From Ustilaginoidea virens (Eukaryota > Ascomycota > Sordariomycetes > Hypocreales > Clavicipitaceae): a stretch of 64,000 nucleotides of DNA. Positions within the stretch are counted from its first letter, which is position 1, and each line of letters opens with the position of its first letter. Below, piece after piece: positions 21,992 through 34,793 of the stretch. The notes under the pieces are model-generated. The model searched no databases. It was not told where the DNA came from and saw only the letters and a program-made list of their open reading frames with translations. The translations under genes were made by a program, and so were the position numbers. The stretch is from positions 2,170,001 through 2,234,000 of the forward strand of contig NC_057317.1 in assembly GCF_000687475.1 (NCBI RefSeq). Direction: 5' to 3'.

Positions 21992-24900
21992 GATATGCCA
22001 ATGATGAGTTGGGTCCAACAAGGAGCGAGGTGACAAAAAGAAACGAGTGCAAGGTTTTTGGACGTTCTGTTTGGTGCTATTATGGGAGAGCTCAGCATTT
22101 CGCATCTATCAATGAATCCGACATGGATAAGAGGTAAGGAGGGTCAGACCCAGAAACTAAAACTACCTCTAACCCGAGGCTAGGTACCTTACTACTTGGC
22201 ACCGTTTGTCAAGCGCACCGGACCAGATGTCTTCGACAGCGAGTGAAAAGCGAGACGACATAGACAAGCGAGGACGTTGCCGGGTGATGACGCAACTCTG
22301 GCTCATGTCCAGCAGTGCTGTAAAGGAAAGAGCCCGAGTCGGAGGGAGGCTGCTCTTGCCGGTCAACCGTGTTCAAACGCTACAGTTAAACAACGGAGTC
22401 CAGAGTCGCTGCGTCCCCCTACCATGAATTCGGCTTCTTAGTCTACAAATTAACCCAGTCGAATCCGACAAGAAGACAGCAAACATGGACGTGATGCATT
22501 CCTTGGTCCCTCACGCTGACCAACGGTCTCGCACAAGGTTGCCTTGAACCAATTGCACAGTGATACGTACTCGAGAGGGGATCCAGAGCGGACTTGTCAA
22601 ACCAAGCCTGTTCTTGACTTTGAGTCAGCAAGCGAAAATGAAATACACCGTGTGTAGGACCCAGGTTACGCTTCAGTCTGGGAACTCCTGCTTCAATCGA
22701 CAACCTGAGACATGGCTGGTTGGCTTGTTGTACAGAACATGCTGCATAGACCCTCTTTTGCAGGCATTTGCAGATGGTTGCCGATACTCTGGCCAAAAGA
22801 AGGACGTTTGTGGAATGATTATCTCGGCTGGAGCGGGATCGGCGTGAAATCGATAAGACGGCGCTTTTACAACCATTTTCCTGTGCATCCGTCCAGACGA
22901 GTTGTCCGTCTGTCGACCGATCTAGCTCCTTGCCGTCCGCGTTTCAGGGAACCCGTTTTCTCGGAAGTCATGGTGTTACTTTTGGTGAAAACTTCCGGAC
23001 CAAAGCCTATACTTACATTCCAGGTCGATGAGCAGCAGCTGATACCGCAGCACCCATCTCGCAGTACATCGAACGCAGGATTTGCCTTCGTTGTATCTGG
23101 TCTTGTGGGTGTTTCGGCGTAACCGACCTTTTTGGAGGCGTGGTCCTGGCTTTATCTTGACTGTTGCCATGAGTTTTCCTATCAGCAAAGGCTATTCCGG
23201 GTGAATCGTTGTGGAAGTCGGATTAGACGGGGAACATGTACAGCCTGTTTGAAACCGAAGGAAGTAACTGCACATTACAGTAAGAGATCAGGTATGGCTT
23301 CAAGGCGAAAACCTGATTGCAGCAGAACTGCCAACCCGTCTTTGCCGCAGCATGTTGAGTCGCATCATCAGGCCGGAACAAGATCTTCTGCTGACTCGTT
23401 ATCAGAAAGATCCTCGATTGCCCGCCCGCCCGTGGCGTTCTTCAGGCACGGATCCGCACGGACCATATTTCCGACCCCGCTTTTTCCTGCGCTTCCATGC
23501 TCATGCTCCTACCGAGTACTTTTCTCACGATTAAACGCGCCAACTTTGACATGTACATTACTCAAAGCTTCGCCGTTTAGGCTTCTCGATCTTATATACG
23601 GCTTTTGCGGCTTCTGCGTCACACACGCCTGATGAACTTCGCAATAAAAACCTTTGTCACGTTGTGCTTCATAGTTGCGAGGACTTGGGATGCCAACAGG
23701 AGCTGTACTGCGTCATTCCCGCATAAAGCACGGCTCACCTCAAAATGTCAAGACCGTCTCTTTCGCATGCCTGTGGTACTTGGACCATCCTCAATCATAG
23801 GGATTTTCGATTTGGAGTCAAGGCGCCATCACGATCTGTGCGTGACATGGTACAACAGCGAGATGTCAGCCTTATTCCAAGGTCTACATTCTAGTTGGGT
23901 TCCCATTTCTGGATCGGCGGGCCCTAAAAAGAAAAGAAAAAAAGGACAGCTTCTTTGAAAGCCAATCGACAGTCCATCACTCACGTCGGTCGACTTGAAC
24001 TAGTGCTGAAATCCGGACTTTGCTTTTCCGTTTACTCTTCTACCCCGGGTGGGACATCACACATGCTCACAAAAGTCAAAAGTGCCAAATCGAGTTTTCC
24101 CCACAGCACCACGGACATCGTCATCCGTTAGGTCTTATTAAGTGGTCCGTGTGACGAGTCATTTGATACTCAACAAGGCTTTCTACGTGATGTCGTCGTC
24201 AATGGGCAGCCAACACAACACACAACGCACCTGCCAAGGAGGGGATGAACATTGATTGTTCCGCATTCCATTACCCACGCGATACCCCTTAGATCTGCTC
24301 TATCATCAATATGCAACAAGATGCGTATAAGGGATTTGGAACCCAGATTCAAGGCGTTTGACAACGATGGACTGTGTTATATCAGATGCGCGCGTGAGAC
24401 AGCGGCAAATTTCCCAACCAGTGAGACTCATTGATTGACTAGGGTCGCAAGGCCAACAGTACGGGAATGAGCTCCAACCGCAAGTTGTGAAGAGTGAGGG
24501 CTATACCTTGCTGAGGTTGAACATAGTTTCAGTAAGTTCTCGCCATGCTGGCAGGCATCTTGCAAACGGACACTGAATTCTAGCACAAGTCGAAACACCC
24601 ACACAGGCCACAGTTGAACCACTCTATGGAACGAATAAGTAGGTTGTCAATGGCTGTATTACTCGTACACCTCCTCCACGGTAGTCTGTACACGTCCCAT
24701 TCTGTCTCGAAACAGCCACAATGCAACCCAGTGCATCCGGTGGCCACGACCAACTACATGGGCCCCTGGAAACATACACGTCACTTTCGTGTGTACACAG
24801 CAGTATCGCCGGGTTCTACAAAGGATCTTCTTTCCGCCCTTACCAGTACCAACCGTATTGAAGTGGTCTTGATCACCTAGTCATTCGGTACAAGACAGCA

Positions 24901-26473
24901 AGAAAGAAGAGGAGCAGCGAAGCAGGGGGGGGGGGGGGAGAACAGTACTGCTACAGCTGCCATAACCGCTCCCGGTGGACAAACTGCAATCTCACCCGGG
25001 TTGAGAATAGCAGAATATGGTGATTTCAGATTCATCACAAGAATCCTGCGATGCGTCGATTTTCTTCAACTGTTGCACAGTTCTCTAGACCAAAGCTTTT
25101 CACAAACTGGTTTTTAGTCAGAGAATATTCAAGTTGTCTTAGACAACTCCTTTCCCGAGCCAACTACTCTTCTTCCATATCCGTTACTCTTTACTGCTAC
25201 ACGTCACCCCAGCATGACCGCTTGAATAACGCTTTTTTTTATTATTTTGGCAAATCATTTACCGAAGCCAAGGCCTACATAGCAGTGCGCCTGGAGGCAT
25301 CGGAATTGGATAAAGCGAAACATGGGGTTGTCTCTCGTCCATCCATCACCCCCTTTCTTCCTCGTCCCGTCACGGTTTTCACGGCATACTAAGCATTTTC
25401 TGCGCGTGATTTCCTGGACTCGACGAATCCATTTCTTCATGAGCTCGGAAATATACTCTTAAACCGTCATCACGAGTCGTGATCTTGCCAATGGGTATTT
25501 GAGAGTCCTCGAACATAAATGGATGGTACAGGCTTTGGCAGAGGCATGCTCAGCCCCCGAAACCTGTCAGCTTACAATCTTTGCACATGCTTGGCAATAT
25601 GTTCTACCAAATGCCCACCACATCCACTCTGCCTCCCCGTACCCCAATATATGTCAAGGTTTTCTGTTGGTTGACGCTCTCTTGCATCGTGACCTCATCC
25701 GACTTGCCAAGTTAGGTAAGCCTGCATGACTTCCTCAGTCCAGACCTCGATATAATCATCTTTTAGCCCCAAGAGCAACAAGGCGGCGCCATGTCAGATC
25801 GTCAGCTCGCACGTCAACCATCTTCATCACATCGAAATGTACTGGGGCTGGTCACGTTGTTGTATAAATACCTGCTGCCTAGACCGTCAAGACTGTCGAA
25901 TAGGATGCTATGATATGTCGGCATTGGTATTATAATCGGCGACACGATGTATGTACGCATGGTTACATGCAGGCCCATGAAAAACACTTCGCTGCCACTC
26001 TGATCCCTCGGGTTCAGTCTTATTCTCGACGGCTCAAAAACAGTCTTCGTTTGACTCTGCATTATTTGGTTTTCTAGTTGATTCAGCTTTCAGTTTCCTT
26101 CCCATTTCTCTTTTATCATTCACAGAGAAGTGAGACTGGGAGCAACACCAAGGTACCGTTCTCCAAGGTGGCTTTCATTTGTATCAGCGTTTTCATGGTT
26201 GACATTCACTGCTAATTCCTCGATGCTCAAACGGCACCCACAACAGAGTAGAGTACCGCATTGTTACTTACTTAATATCGATATAAGCCAACCTTTCCCT
26301 TCTTTTCGTTCTTTTCTCCTGTCTCTTTTGTCTCGTTAGGACGATCGATACCTTTGCTTTTTTTTCTGGATAGTTCTCTCTTTTTTTTCCCACTTTTGCC
26401 TTGACTTGTTGCTGTACTACCGAGTTTCTTTCTTCATTACCAGCTACCATAGGTAGCCCTGTCCTCACGCAAA
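21992..26473. other. 4.5 kb gene-free stretch upstream of the PKS
   Basis: I could not assemble any gene on either strand. Open frames are short, in mixed phase and without family motifs. Base composition looks more AT-rich than the flanking genes. There is a G run near 24925-24939 and a TAGGTACCTT element at 22181-22190. It must hold the promoters of the divergent MFS and PKS genes. It may also contain decayed genes too eroded to recognise, or long non-coding transcripts. Confidence 0.5.
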
Positions 26474-29400
26474 ATGGAAGACATTGCAGTCATTGGAATT
26501 GGTCTTCGATTTCCAGGAGACGCCACAAATCCCGAAGAGCTCTGGCGGGTGTTGGAAAATGGCGAATCCCAGTGGCGTGATATCCCCAAAGATAGGCTTA
26601 ACATTGACGGATATTTCCATCCGAGTGGAAACAGATTAGGAAGTGTAAGTGGTTCCTTTCCATCGGCTCTCTCATGTTGATGTGTGCTGACGAATTGTAG
26701 ATCCCTTTTCGGGGAGCTCACCTTTTAAAAGAGGATATTGCAGCATTTGATGCACCGGTTAGTCAGGCGACCATTATTTGTTTCAATAATTATCAATGCC
26801 CAGTGCAAAAGATTGGTCATTGACAAACGTGTTACAGTTCTTCAGCATAACAGCAGACGACGCTCAAGCCATCGACCCCCAACAGCGAATGTTGCTGGAG
26901 GTGTCATACGAGGCTTTGGAAAATGGCGAGTTTTCTTCCCTAATTTGCAGAGAATTCAAGAACTGACAAAAGATGTAGCGGGCCTGCGGAAAGAAGACAT
27001 CTATGGCACCGACGCTTGCGTTTATGTCGGGTCGTTTGTTAAAGGTACGTATTACGATAACCGACTTTTGTATAAACAGACGTGTTTCACTGCTGAGAAC
27101 CTTGGAAACCAGACTATGAGCAAATCTGCCTTCGTGATCCTGACTGGTCGCCGCAGTATGCTGCTACCGGCAACGGCATTGCCATCATGGCTAACCGCAT
27201 ATCTTACTATTACAATTTGCACGGGCCGAGTATGACTGTCGACACAGGTTGCAGTGGCAGCTTAGTATCCGTCCATTTGGCGGCTCAAAGCCTTCGCAAT
27301 CGAGAATCGGCCGTTGTACGTTTTCAACCTATTGTGAATAGCCTCCTTCATACTTGACCCCCTAACATTTCTGCAGGGTATAGCAGCGGGCGCAGGAATG
27401 ATTCTCACACCTAGCACCATGATGCCTATGACAGCCTTGAATTTTCTTAGCCCGGATGGCAAGTGTTTCACGTTTGACTCGCGAGCCAATGGTTATGGTC
27501 GTGGAGAAGGGATCGGCGTTGTTATCATGAAACGTCTGTCTGATGCTATTCGAGACAATGACACGATACGAGCCGTCATACGGGGAACTTCGGTCAACCA
27601 AGACGGTCGGACAACCGGTAAGTCGCGCCTAGTGGGCAATTCTCAACCTCGTTTCTCTGCTAAATGAAACGAAAGGTATCACTCTGCCAAGCAAAGAGGC
27701 CCAGGTGGCAAATATTCGCTCAGTCTACGGCAATGCTGGACTCGACTTTGGGCAAACGGCGTACGTTGAATGCCATGGAACGGGAACACAAGCCGGGGAC
27801 TGGCGGGAGCTCAAGGCCATCTCCGAGACATTGGCGGCAGAACGACCCGCGACGAATCCAGTTATTGTAGGCTCGGTCAAACCGAATATTGGGCATCTGG
27901 AAGGTGCAGCCGGTGTGGCTGGCATGATCAAGGGGGTCCTTGTCTTGGAGAAGGGCAAAATCCCCCCCAACATCAACTTCAAATCCGGCAATCCCACCAT
28001 AGATTTTGAGGAATGGAGGGTCAAGGTAAGAAGCGAATGATGGCGAACCCTCTTTCCATCATCTTGAGCCTTAGGTCTGTTGCTCACGCTCTAGGTACAG
28101 GTTCCGCTCTCTGTCATGGACTGGCCCATCCCTGGGCTTCGTAGAGTCAGCGTCAACTGCTTTGGTTTTGGAGGAACCAACGCCCACGTCATTTTGGATG
28201 AGGCTGCCGGGTATCTAGGTAGTCGCGGGCTGGTTGCCAACCACCACACTCACGTTTGTTCCTCTTCAAGCCCAGCTGCAGCCGTTTCCACCACAGCGGC
28301 AACGCCAACAGATACGAGTCAGCTCTTTTGCTATTCGGCGAGCGAAAAAAACGGTGTCATCCGTACCATGAAATCTCACTCAAAGTACATTTTGTCTTTG
28401 CAAAACTCACCGTCAACGACGCTGTTGCGCAATTATTCCTATACCCTGGCCTGCCGACGATCTACTCTGGAATGGAAGGGCTTTTTTGTGGCTAGGTCGC
28501 CGGCTGAAATCGCGGCCAAACTTGAAGCCGCCGAGACGCTTAATCTTGGTCGATCGTTGAACAAGACGGAACCAAAAATCGCATTTGTCTTCTCTGGACA
28601 AGGCACTCAGTGGGCTCAGATGGGGCTTGATCTCATGGTCTTTGATGCCTTCCGACGAAGCCTGGAGGAAGCAAATGCCTACATGCAAGATCTCCAGTCT
28701 CTGTTCGATCTGTTCCGCGAACTTTCCAGACCAGATTCGGAATCTATCATTTCCTTCCCTTACCTGTCACAATTCGCCACAACGGCGATCCAGGTCGCCT
28801 TGGTCGATCTTTTCCATTCATTTGGCGTCAGTCCGAAATATGTTATTGGACACTCTTCTGGAGAAATTGCTGCCGCCTATGCTGCAGGTGCCATTTCACG
28901 ACCCTCCGCCTGGGAAATCGCTCACTTTCGAGGTATGGCTGCCATTAGCATCGGCTTCCGGGCGCCGAAACTCAGAGGATCCATGATGGCCGTCAGAATG
29001 TCATGGCAAGAGATGGCCAACTACCTGGCATCCAGTTCCGAGGCGGCAGAAATTGCTTGCATCAACAGTCCGCAATCAGTCACAATCTCTGGGAGGGTTG
29101 AGCCTATTGAGGCGATCGCGAAAGATCTTGGAAGAAGGAATATCTTTCATCGTATCTTGAATGTTCAGACAGCATATCATTCCTCCCATATGCGCCTCGT
29201 TTCACACGATTACCGTGACGCCATCAACACCGTGACGGCACAAGAACTTACCCCCGGTGTCAAGATGTTTTCTTCCGTCACTGGACGGGCTATTAGCGGT
29301 TTAGAGCTCGGCTGTGAGTACTGGGTAGAAAATTTGGTCAGTCGCGTGCAGTACGTTGCGGCAATGAGTGAAATGATGAGCTTGCCAACCGAGCAAAGAC

Positions 29401-32400
29401 CCGACGTGGTCCTCGAACTGAGTCCTCGCGGGAGCCTGCGATCGCCTATCGCAGAGATAATGGAATCTGTTCTTGGGGAGTCTGCGCATCCTCCCTACTA
29501 CTCTGCCATGCAGCCAAAGGGGGACGGCGTCTCGAGAATCCTTTCCGTCATCGGAGAGCTCTGGGTTCAGGGGTGCTCAGTAGACATGCTACAAGTCGTC
29601 ACACGAGGCCACAACCATGCCAACCGGCCCAAGTGTTTGTCAGATCTTCCCCCTTACCCTTGGAATCACACAAAGTCCTACTGGCATGAATCACATCTCA
29701 GCGTTGCCAACAGACAGCGAAAGCACCCTCGTGAAGATCTGATTGGGTCCCTTACAGCAGACTCCATTTCCTTTGAACCTCGTTGGCGCGGATTTCTACG
29801 CATATCGGAGAATCCATGGATCCAAGACCACCAAGTACAAAAGACAATTGTGTACCCAGCTGCGGGCATGATCTCGATGGTTCTCGAGGGTGCAAAGCAG
29901 ATCCGCCCGCAGACAAGCAGCTTCCTCGGCTACGAGATCACCGACATGAAGATAGCAAAGGCAATGATTATCCCCAACACGTCTCACGGCCTAGAGGTGG
30001 CTTTGAACATTAAATCCAATACGCAGCCTGGCGACAACCGCCACGAATTCGCGATTTACTCCAAGCCGTTGAATGCGCCCTGGGAGCATCATGCGTCCGG
30101 ACTCGTCACATTCAAACACGCCGGTAACAGCGCCAACGCAAGTCCGAACCGTGTTGACGATGCTGAAATGAAGAGCTTGTCCAGTGTCTACGATCGGAAA
30201 GTCAACCCTCGCCAACTGTATGAGCTCTTGGACACTATTGGCATGAATTACGGCGCAACCTTTCAAAACCTCTTCGACGTTTACCAAAGGGACGGGGCCT
30301 GCTTGTTCAAGGTACGCGTTCCTGATACCAAGTCCAAGATGCCGGCAAGGTTCGAGTACCCTCACGTTATCCATCCTGCGACATTGGACTCCATGCTTCA
30401 TTCGTTGTTCGCCATTGAGACGAAGCCAATGGTCCCAACCTACGTTCGACGCATCTTTGTCTCCGCGCAAGTCGACCATGACGGACCCCGGGTGTATTCA
30501 GGGTACGCTACTGCCGGCAAGGTTGGCCTCCAAGATGCGACTGCCAAAATTGTCATGAGTGCACCAGATTTGCCTGACGCAAAGGTCGTCCTCGACGGAC
30601 TGCATCTGACAGCGCTCAGCACCGCGGCGACTGACTCGGTGCCCTTTCTCCCCAATTATCGAAATCTCTGCAATGAGATCATATGGAAAGAAGATGCCAC
30701 ATTTTCCACCACGACTAATGTCCTGCAGCTCCTGGATCTCTTTGCTCACAAATTTCCTGGGCTTTCCGTCTTGCAAGTCGGGGGTTCTTTGTCCGACGCC
30801 CTGGAAACGCTGAATCTCCTAGCTCCCGATGAGCATGAGACACCACGACTATCGAGGTTCACCTTGTTGGATCATGCCGACTCTCACGTCTCGTCTTCAC
30901 TTTTGTCCAAACTAAAAAGCGGCAGACTGGAGCTATTCGTCGAAAGCAGACAGAAACTTGCAGAAGTCCGTTCCGAATATCACCTGATCATATCTTACGG
31001 CGATAATCAACTGGATTCGACGGGACTCAAGAGTCGGCTCAGAGTCGGGGGCCTTCTTCTCCAAACTTGTCTTGGGACAGCAGATGCTCCATCTGCTGCG
31101 GGCAGTTCCGGCAGTGCAAACGGCAATCCTCTACCGAATGGAAGCCTGAAAAGCCCAACTGACACGATGGTGTACAAGCGACCAGCAATACCCGTTGCTC
31201 AACCTCAGATCATTGTATTGACACCAGAAAAGCCGACCGAGGAAATGCTGGCATTCATCAGTATCGCCAAAAGCCACCCAGCTGTAGAAGGCGGGAAAGG
31301 ACAACTGTTTGCGCTCACGTCGCGGGAAATTCTCCAAAGCTCGTTCCTTTTCGAACACTCGGTGGTGATTTCATTTCTCGACGTTGCCGCATCTCCCAAG
31401 CAAGAAGACCGGCATTCCATCCTACAATGGGACGAGGAGCATTTTGACATGCTTAAAACATTGCAGCGATCAGCAAAGGGCATTATTTGGGTAACCAGAG
31501 GCTCCCACATGTACCCCCGGTGTCCTGAAGGCTCGGCGGTAATTGGATTGGCAAGAGTTCTCATGTCAGAAGATCCCCGAAAGGTCATCGTCACCGTTGA
31601 CGTGGACTCTGCGACGAGTCTCGGGGACTCTGCGGCTGCCGACAATGTCATGCACGTGTTTACTAAAACATTTTGCGAGGAAGCAGACTCGGCCTACGTC
31701 GAGACTGAATTTGCAGAGAAGGATGGCAAGCTGTTTATTCCTCGCATGAGACCTATCCAGCCGATGAATCAAATCATCGAGGGCCGTGAGCCGAGCATTA
31801 CCAAAAGCCGCCCATTCCATAAAAGGGCATCATCCGGCGGGGACTTGGAAGTCGAGCTTTCCATCCTGCAGCCGGCACTGACGGATGACTCGTGGCAATT
31901 CACCGAATATGTTCCCACGGATGTGCCAGGCCGCGGCGAAGTCGAGATTGAGTTTAGACATGCTTTACTCACATGGCACGACGTCGAAACCATGCTTGGG
32001 CGCAGTGTTGAGTCCACTATCGGGACGGATTTACGTGGCATCGTCACCTCGGTTGGTCAGGACGTCACCGAGTTTTCACCCGGAGACGAGGTGACGGCGT
32101 TTGTGGCCGACGGGTGCATCCGCAGCTCGGTCCGCGTCAGAAGCTGCTTCGTGCAGCCCCAGAGGGAGGGTTTCTTCCCCGGCTTGTACGCCAGTGCTTA
32201 CTATGCCGTCGTACACATGGGCCGCGCCAGAGCAGGCAAAAGCCTCCTCATCCACGGTGCCGCCAGCGCACACGGGCTCGCCGGTATTGAGATGGCAAGG
32301 TTGCTTGACGTCGAGGTATTTGCCACTGTTTCCGGCAAGGACGTCAACGAGCAGCGAAGACTTTTGGAAAGCTTGGGAGTGCCTGCCAGCTCAATCTTGG

Positions 32401-34156
32401 ACGCAGACGACGACCAAGATTTCGCTCAACAAGTTCTGGCAGCGACGGGCGGCAAAGGCGTAGACGTCATCTATGACACGACACAAAAAACGCAGGTCAA
32501 TGCAAACCTGAAATGCATCAAGTGCGGTAGGTTACTGACACACCGCCCAGAAAAAAAAACGAGAAATATGGCCACCCTTTCCCTTCACAGTGCTTTAAAG
32601 CGACCCATGTCCTGCTAACATTTCGAGTAGGGGGCGTTCTTATCCAGCTCGCAAACGCGTCTCCCATTTCCTCTGGCCATGATGTGAACCTGGGCACCAG
32701 CTCGGTCAGCGTTGTCAGGTTCAATCTGCGTCAGCTTGCACGACAAGACGAAGACTTGGTCGCCGAGCTTCTGGAGTCGACGACTCGGCTTCTTGCCGAG
32801 AGAGAGTGGGCATGTTCACCGGTTGGCGCCGCGGCCGCCAACGAGTTTGGCGTGGATGCGCTCGGCGACGCTCTCAGGCACGTCCAGACCAACCCTCACC
32901 GAGGCTTGTGCACGGTGTCGGCCCTCCCCGGGGAAACGCCCGTGGTTCGGGTTGTCTGCAGCGACACGTCCAGATCTCTCTGGGAGGCGATTGACCCTGA
33001 CGGCACGTACCTGCTGGCCGGCGGGCTCGGCGGCCTGGGCCAGAGCATTTGCGAGCTTCTCATCGCCAACGGCGCCCAGCACATTGCCCTGGTGTCTCGA
33101 TCCGGCGCCTCGTCGGCCTCTTCTCAGGCATTCCTGGACAGTCTGCGGCGCCGGGGGGTCCACGCCAAGGCCTACCGCGCCGACATCTGCGACGCGGTGC
33201 TGCTGGAAGCAGTGGTGGGCGTGGAGATTGCCGCCGAGATGCCCCCCGTCCGCGGGGTGTTCCAGTGCGCCGCCGTCGTCCAAGACGCCATGTTTGACAA
33301 CATGACGTTTTCGTCCTGGCAGGCAGCCATCAGGCCCAAGACGGCGGGATCCTGGAACCTGGTCAAGGCCATGCCCGATGGGGACGACAGCCCGTTCTTC
33401 ATCTTCCTGGCCAGCTCGGCCGGCGTGATCGGCAACCGCGGACAGGCAAACTACGCCGCCGGCAACAGCTACCAGGACGCGCTCGCGCACCACTGCCGCC
33501 TGCAGGGCAAGCACGCCGTCTCGCTCGACCTCGGCCCCGTGCTGGGGGCGGGCATGCTCACCCAGGACGAGGAGGTTCTCGACAAGCTCCGCGCCAGCGG
33601 CTTCTACGGCGTCCGCCACCAAGACTTCCTCAAGGTCGTCGAGCACGCCATCACCACGGAGATGGGCGCGTCGCGACTCGCCACCCCGGCCCAGGTCGTT
33701 CTCGGCGTCGGGACCGGCGGGCTCCTGCGGCAGAACAAGCCGGCGGACCCGTACTGGTCCCGCGCGGCGCTGTACGCCTACCTCAACCTGGTGGACATGC
33801 CGCCGCCCGACCTGGACGCCTCCGCCGCCGACGCACACGGCGCCGACCTGAAGTCGGCCCTCGCGCGGGCGCCCACCGCCGAGGCCGCCGCAGACCTGGT
33901 CCGCAGCGGCCTGGCGCACATGCTCGCCAAGGCCATGAACCTGCTGCCGGAGGAAGTCGACGCCAACCAGCCGCCCAACTCGTACGGCGTCGACTCCCTC
34001 GTCGCGGTGGGCGTCAGGAACTGGGTCCTGAGCAACTGCGCCGTCGAGGTGTCCGTCTTTGAGGTCCTGAGCAACGACACCATCAGCCAGATGGCGAGCA
34101 CGATTGCCGCCAGACGCGGGGGGTACGGCGACAGCAAGGGCGCGAGAGATGTTTGA
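26474..34156 (+). CDS. Highly reducing type I polyketide synthase
   Basis: Nine exons: 26474-26644, 26701-26757, 26838-26925, 26979-27044, 27113-27315, 27377-27617, 27676-28025, 28101-32526 and 32631-34156, giving 2375 aa. Domain order is KS, AT, DH, pseudo-MT, ER, KR, ACP. KS catalytic residues are Cys174 (DTGCSGS, usual DTACSSS), His309 ([12 protein letters not shown]) and His349 (NIGH). AT has GHSSGE (Ser644). DH has His969 in [11 protein letters not shown] and Asp1155 in [11 protein letters not shown] degenerate methyltransferase remnant lies near 1270-1370 ([12 protein letters not shown] in place of LEIGAGTGG). ER is near 1650-1930, with a weak cofactor loop [12 protein letters not shown] has GGLGGLG (about 1997) and Tyr2142 ([11 protein letters not shown]). 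ACP has GVDSL (Ser2323). It iteratively builds a reduced polyketide chain. There is no thioesterase or release domain. The acceptor at 28094 is an alternative to 28100. The product is unknown. Confidence 0.97.
26926..26978 (+). other. GC-AG intron in the PKS ketosynthase region
   Basis: This 53-nt segment begins GCGAGT instead of GT, has a good branch sequence (GAACTGAC) and ends GATGTAG. Removing it joins AAT-G to CG-GGC and restores the conserved sequence [18 protein letters not shown]. No GT donor nearby both keeps the frame and preserves the KS motif: the GT at 26930 gives the wrong phase, and the GT at 26901 deletes the conserved VSYEALEN. Confidence 0.75.
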
Positions 34157-34793
34157 CGAGCTTTTTGGTTGGTTGTGTTGCTTTTGTCCAGCTTTGTAGT
34201 TTTGCACACCCGGTCGTGGGGGGGGGGGGGGGGGGGGTGGAAGGGACGGACTCTCGGTGCTTCCTTGGCGAATCCTCGGCGCTATGTGGTGCATTTAACT
34301 AGGGCCAAGGTCCCGAGCATGTCGGATGCTCTGTTTCGGTTGTTGACGGGAGTGTGCGTGCCAATGCAACGGTCAGCTGTAGTACGAACAAGCAATGATG
34401 ACTGTCAGAATTGCTTCGCAGAGCACATGATGAATGTGGAAAATAAAAGTCAGAATTGCTTTGCACAGCACATGATGAATTGTGTGGTGCGGACAAGGAA
34501 ATAAATAAGCGTAGACGGGGTGCCTTGTCGAGGGATAGACGAGCACGGCGCTGCGTTGCCTGCGTTGTACGGCAAATGCGCGCAGTCGATAACATACGAT
34601 AGATTGATACTACCAACGACTACGTCAATACTGGTCGGTAAGCGAGGCAAGCGCCCCTTTTCCTTGGCGGATGGGACAAAGAAAGAAAACAATTCATTCG
34701 CAAAGGGGAAACGGCAAAAATAAAATGAATCTGCCGGACAGCTAAAGACGGAATCAAAAATCAATCGGCATCCCGTGTGCTTCATGTCTTGCT
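34157..34793. other. Region between PKS and tRNA-Gly
   Basis: This probably carries the PKS 3' UTR. It contains a G homopolymer at about 34219-34237 and a pair of about 35-bp direct repeats, listed separately. No gene is seen. Confidence 0.5.
34404..34485. repeat. Direct repeat of about 35 bp, two copies
   Basis: Copy 1 (34404-34438) and copy 2 (34449-34485) both begin GTCAGAATTGCTT and contain CAGCACATGATGAAT or its near variant. They are separated by about ten bases. They lie between the PKS stop codon and the tRNA gene. Confidence 0.7.

Noticed and set aside
26838..27044. Frameshift mutation in the PKS ketosynthase
   Set aside because: A GC-AG intron with a good branch point and acceptor restores the exact conserved motif, so no mutation is needed.
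32816..34294. 492-codon open frame antisense to the PKS KR-ACP exon
   Set aside because: A side effect of very high GC3 on the sense strand, which removes antisense stops. The sense frame has clear KR and ACP motifs.
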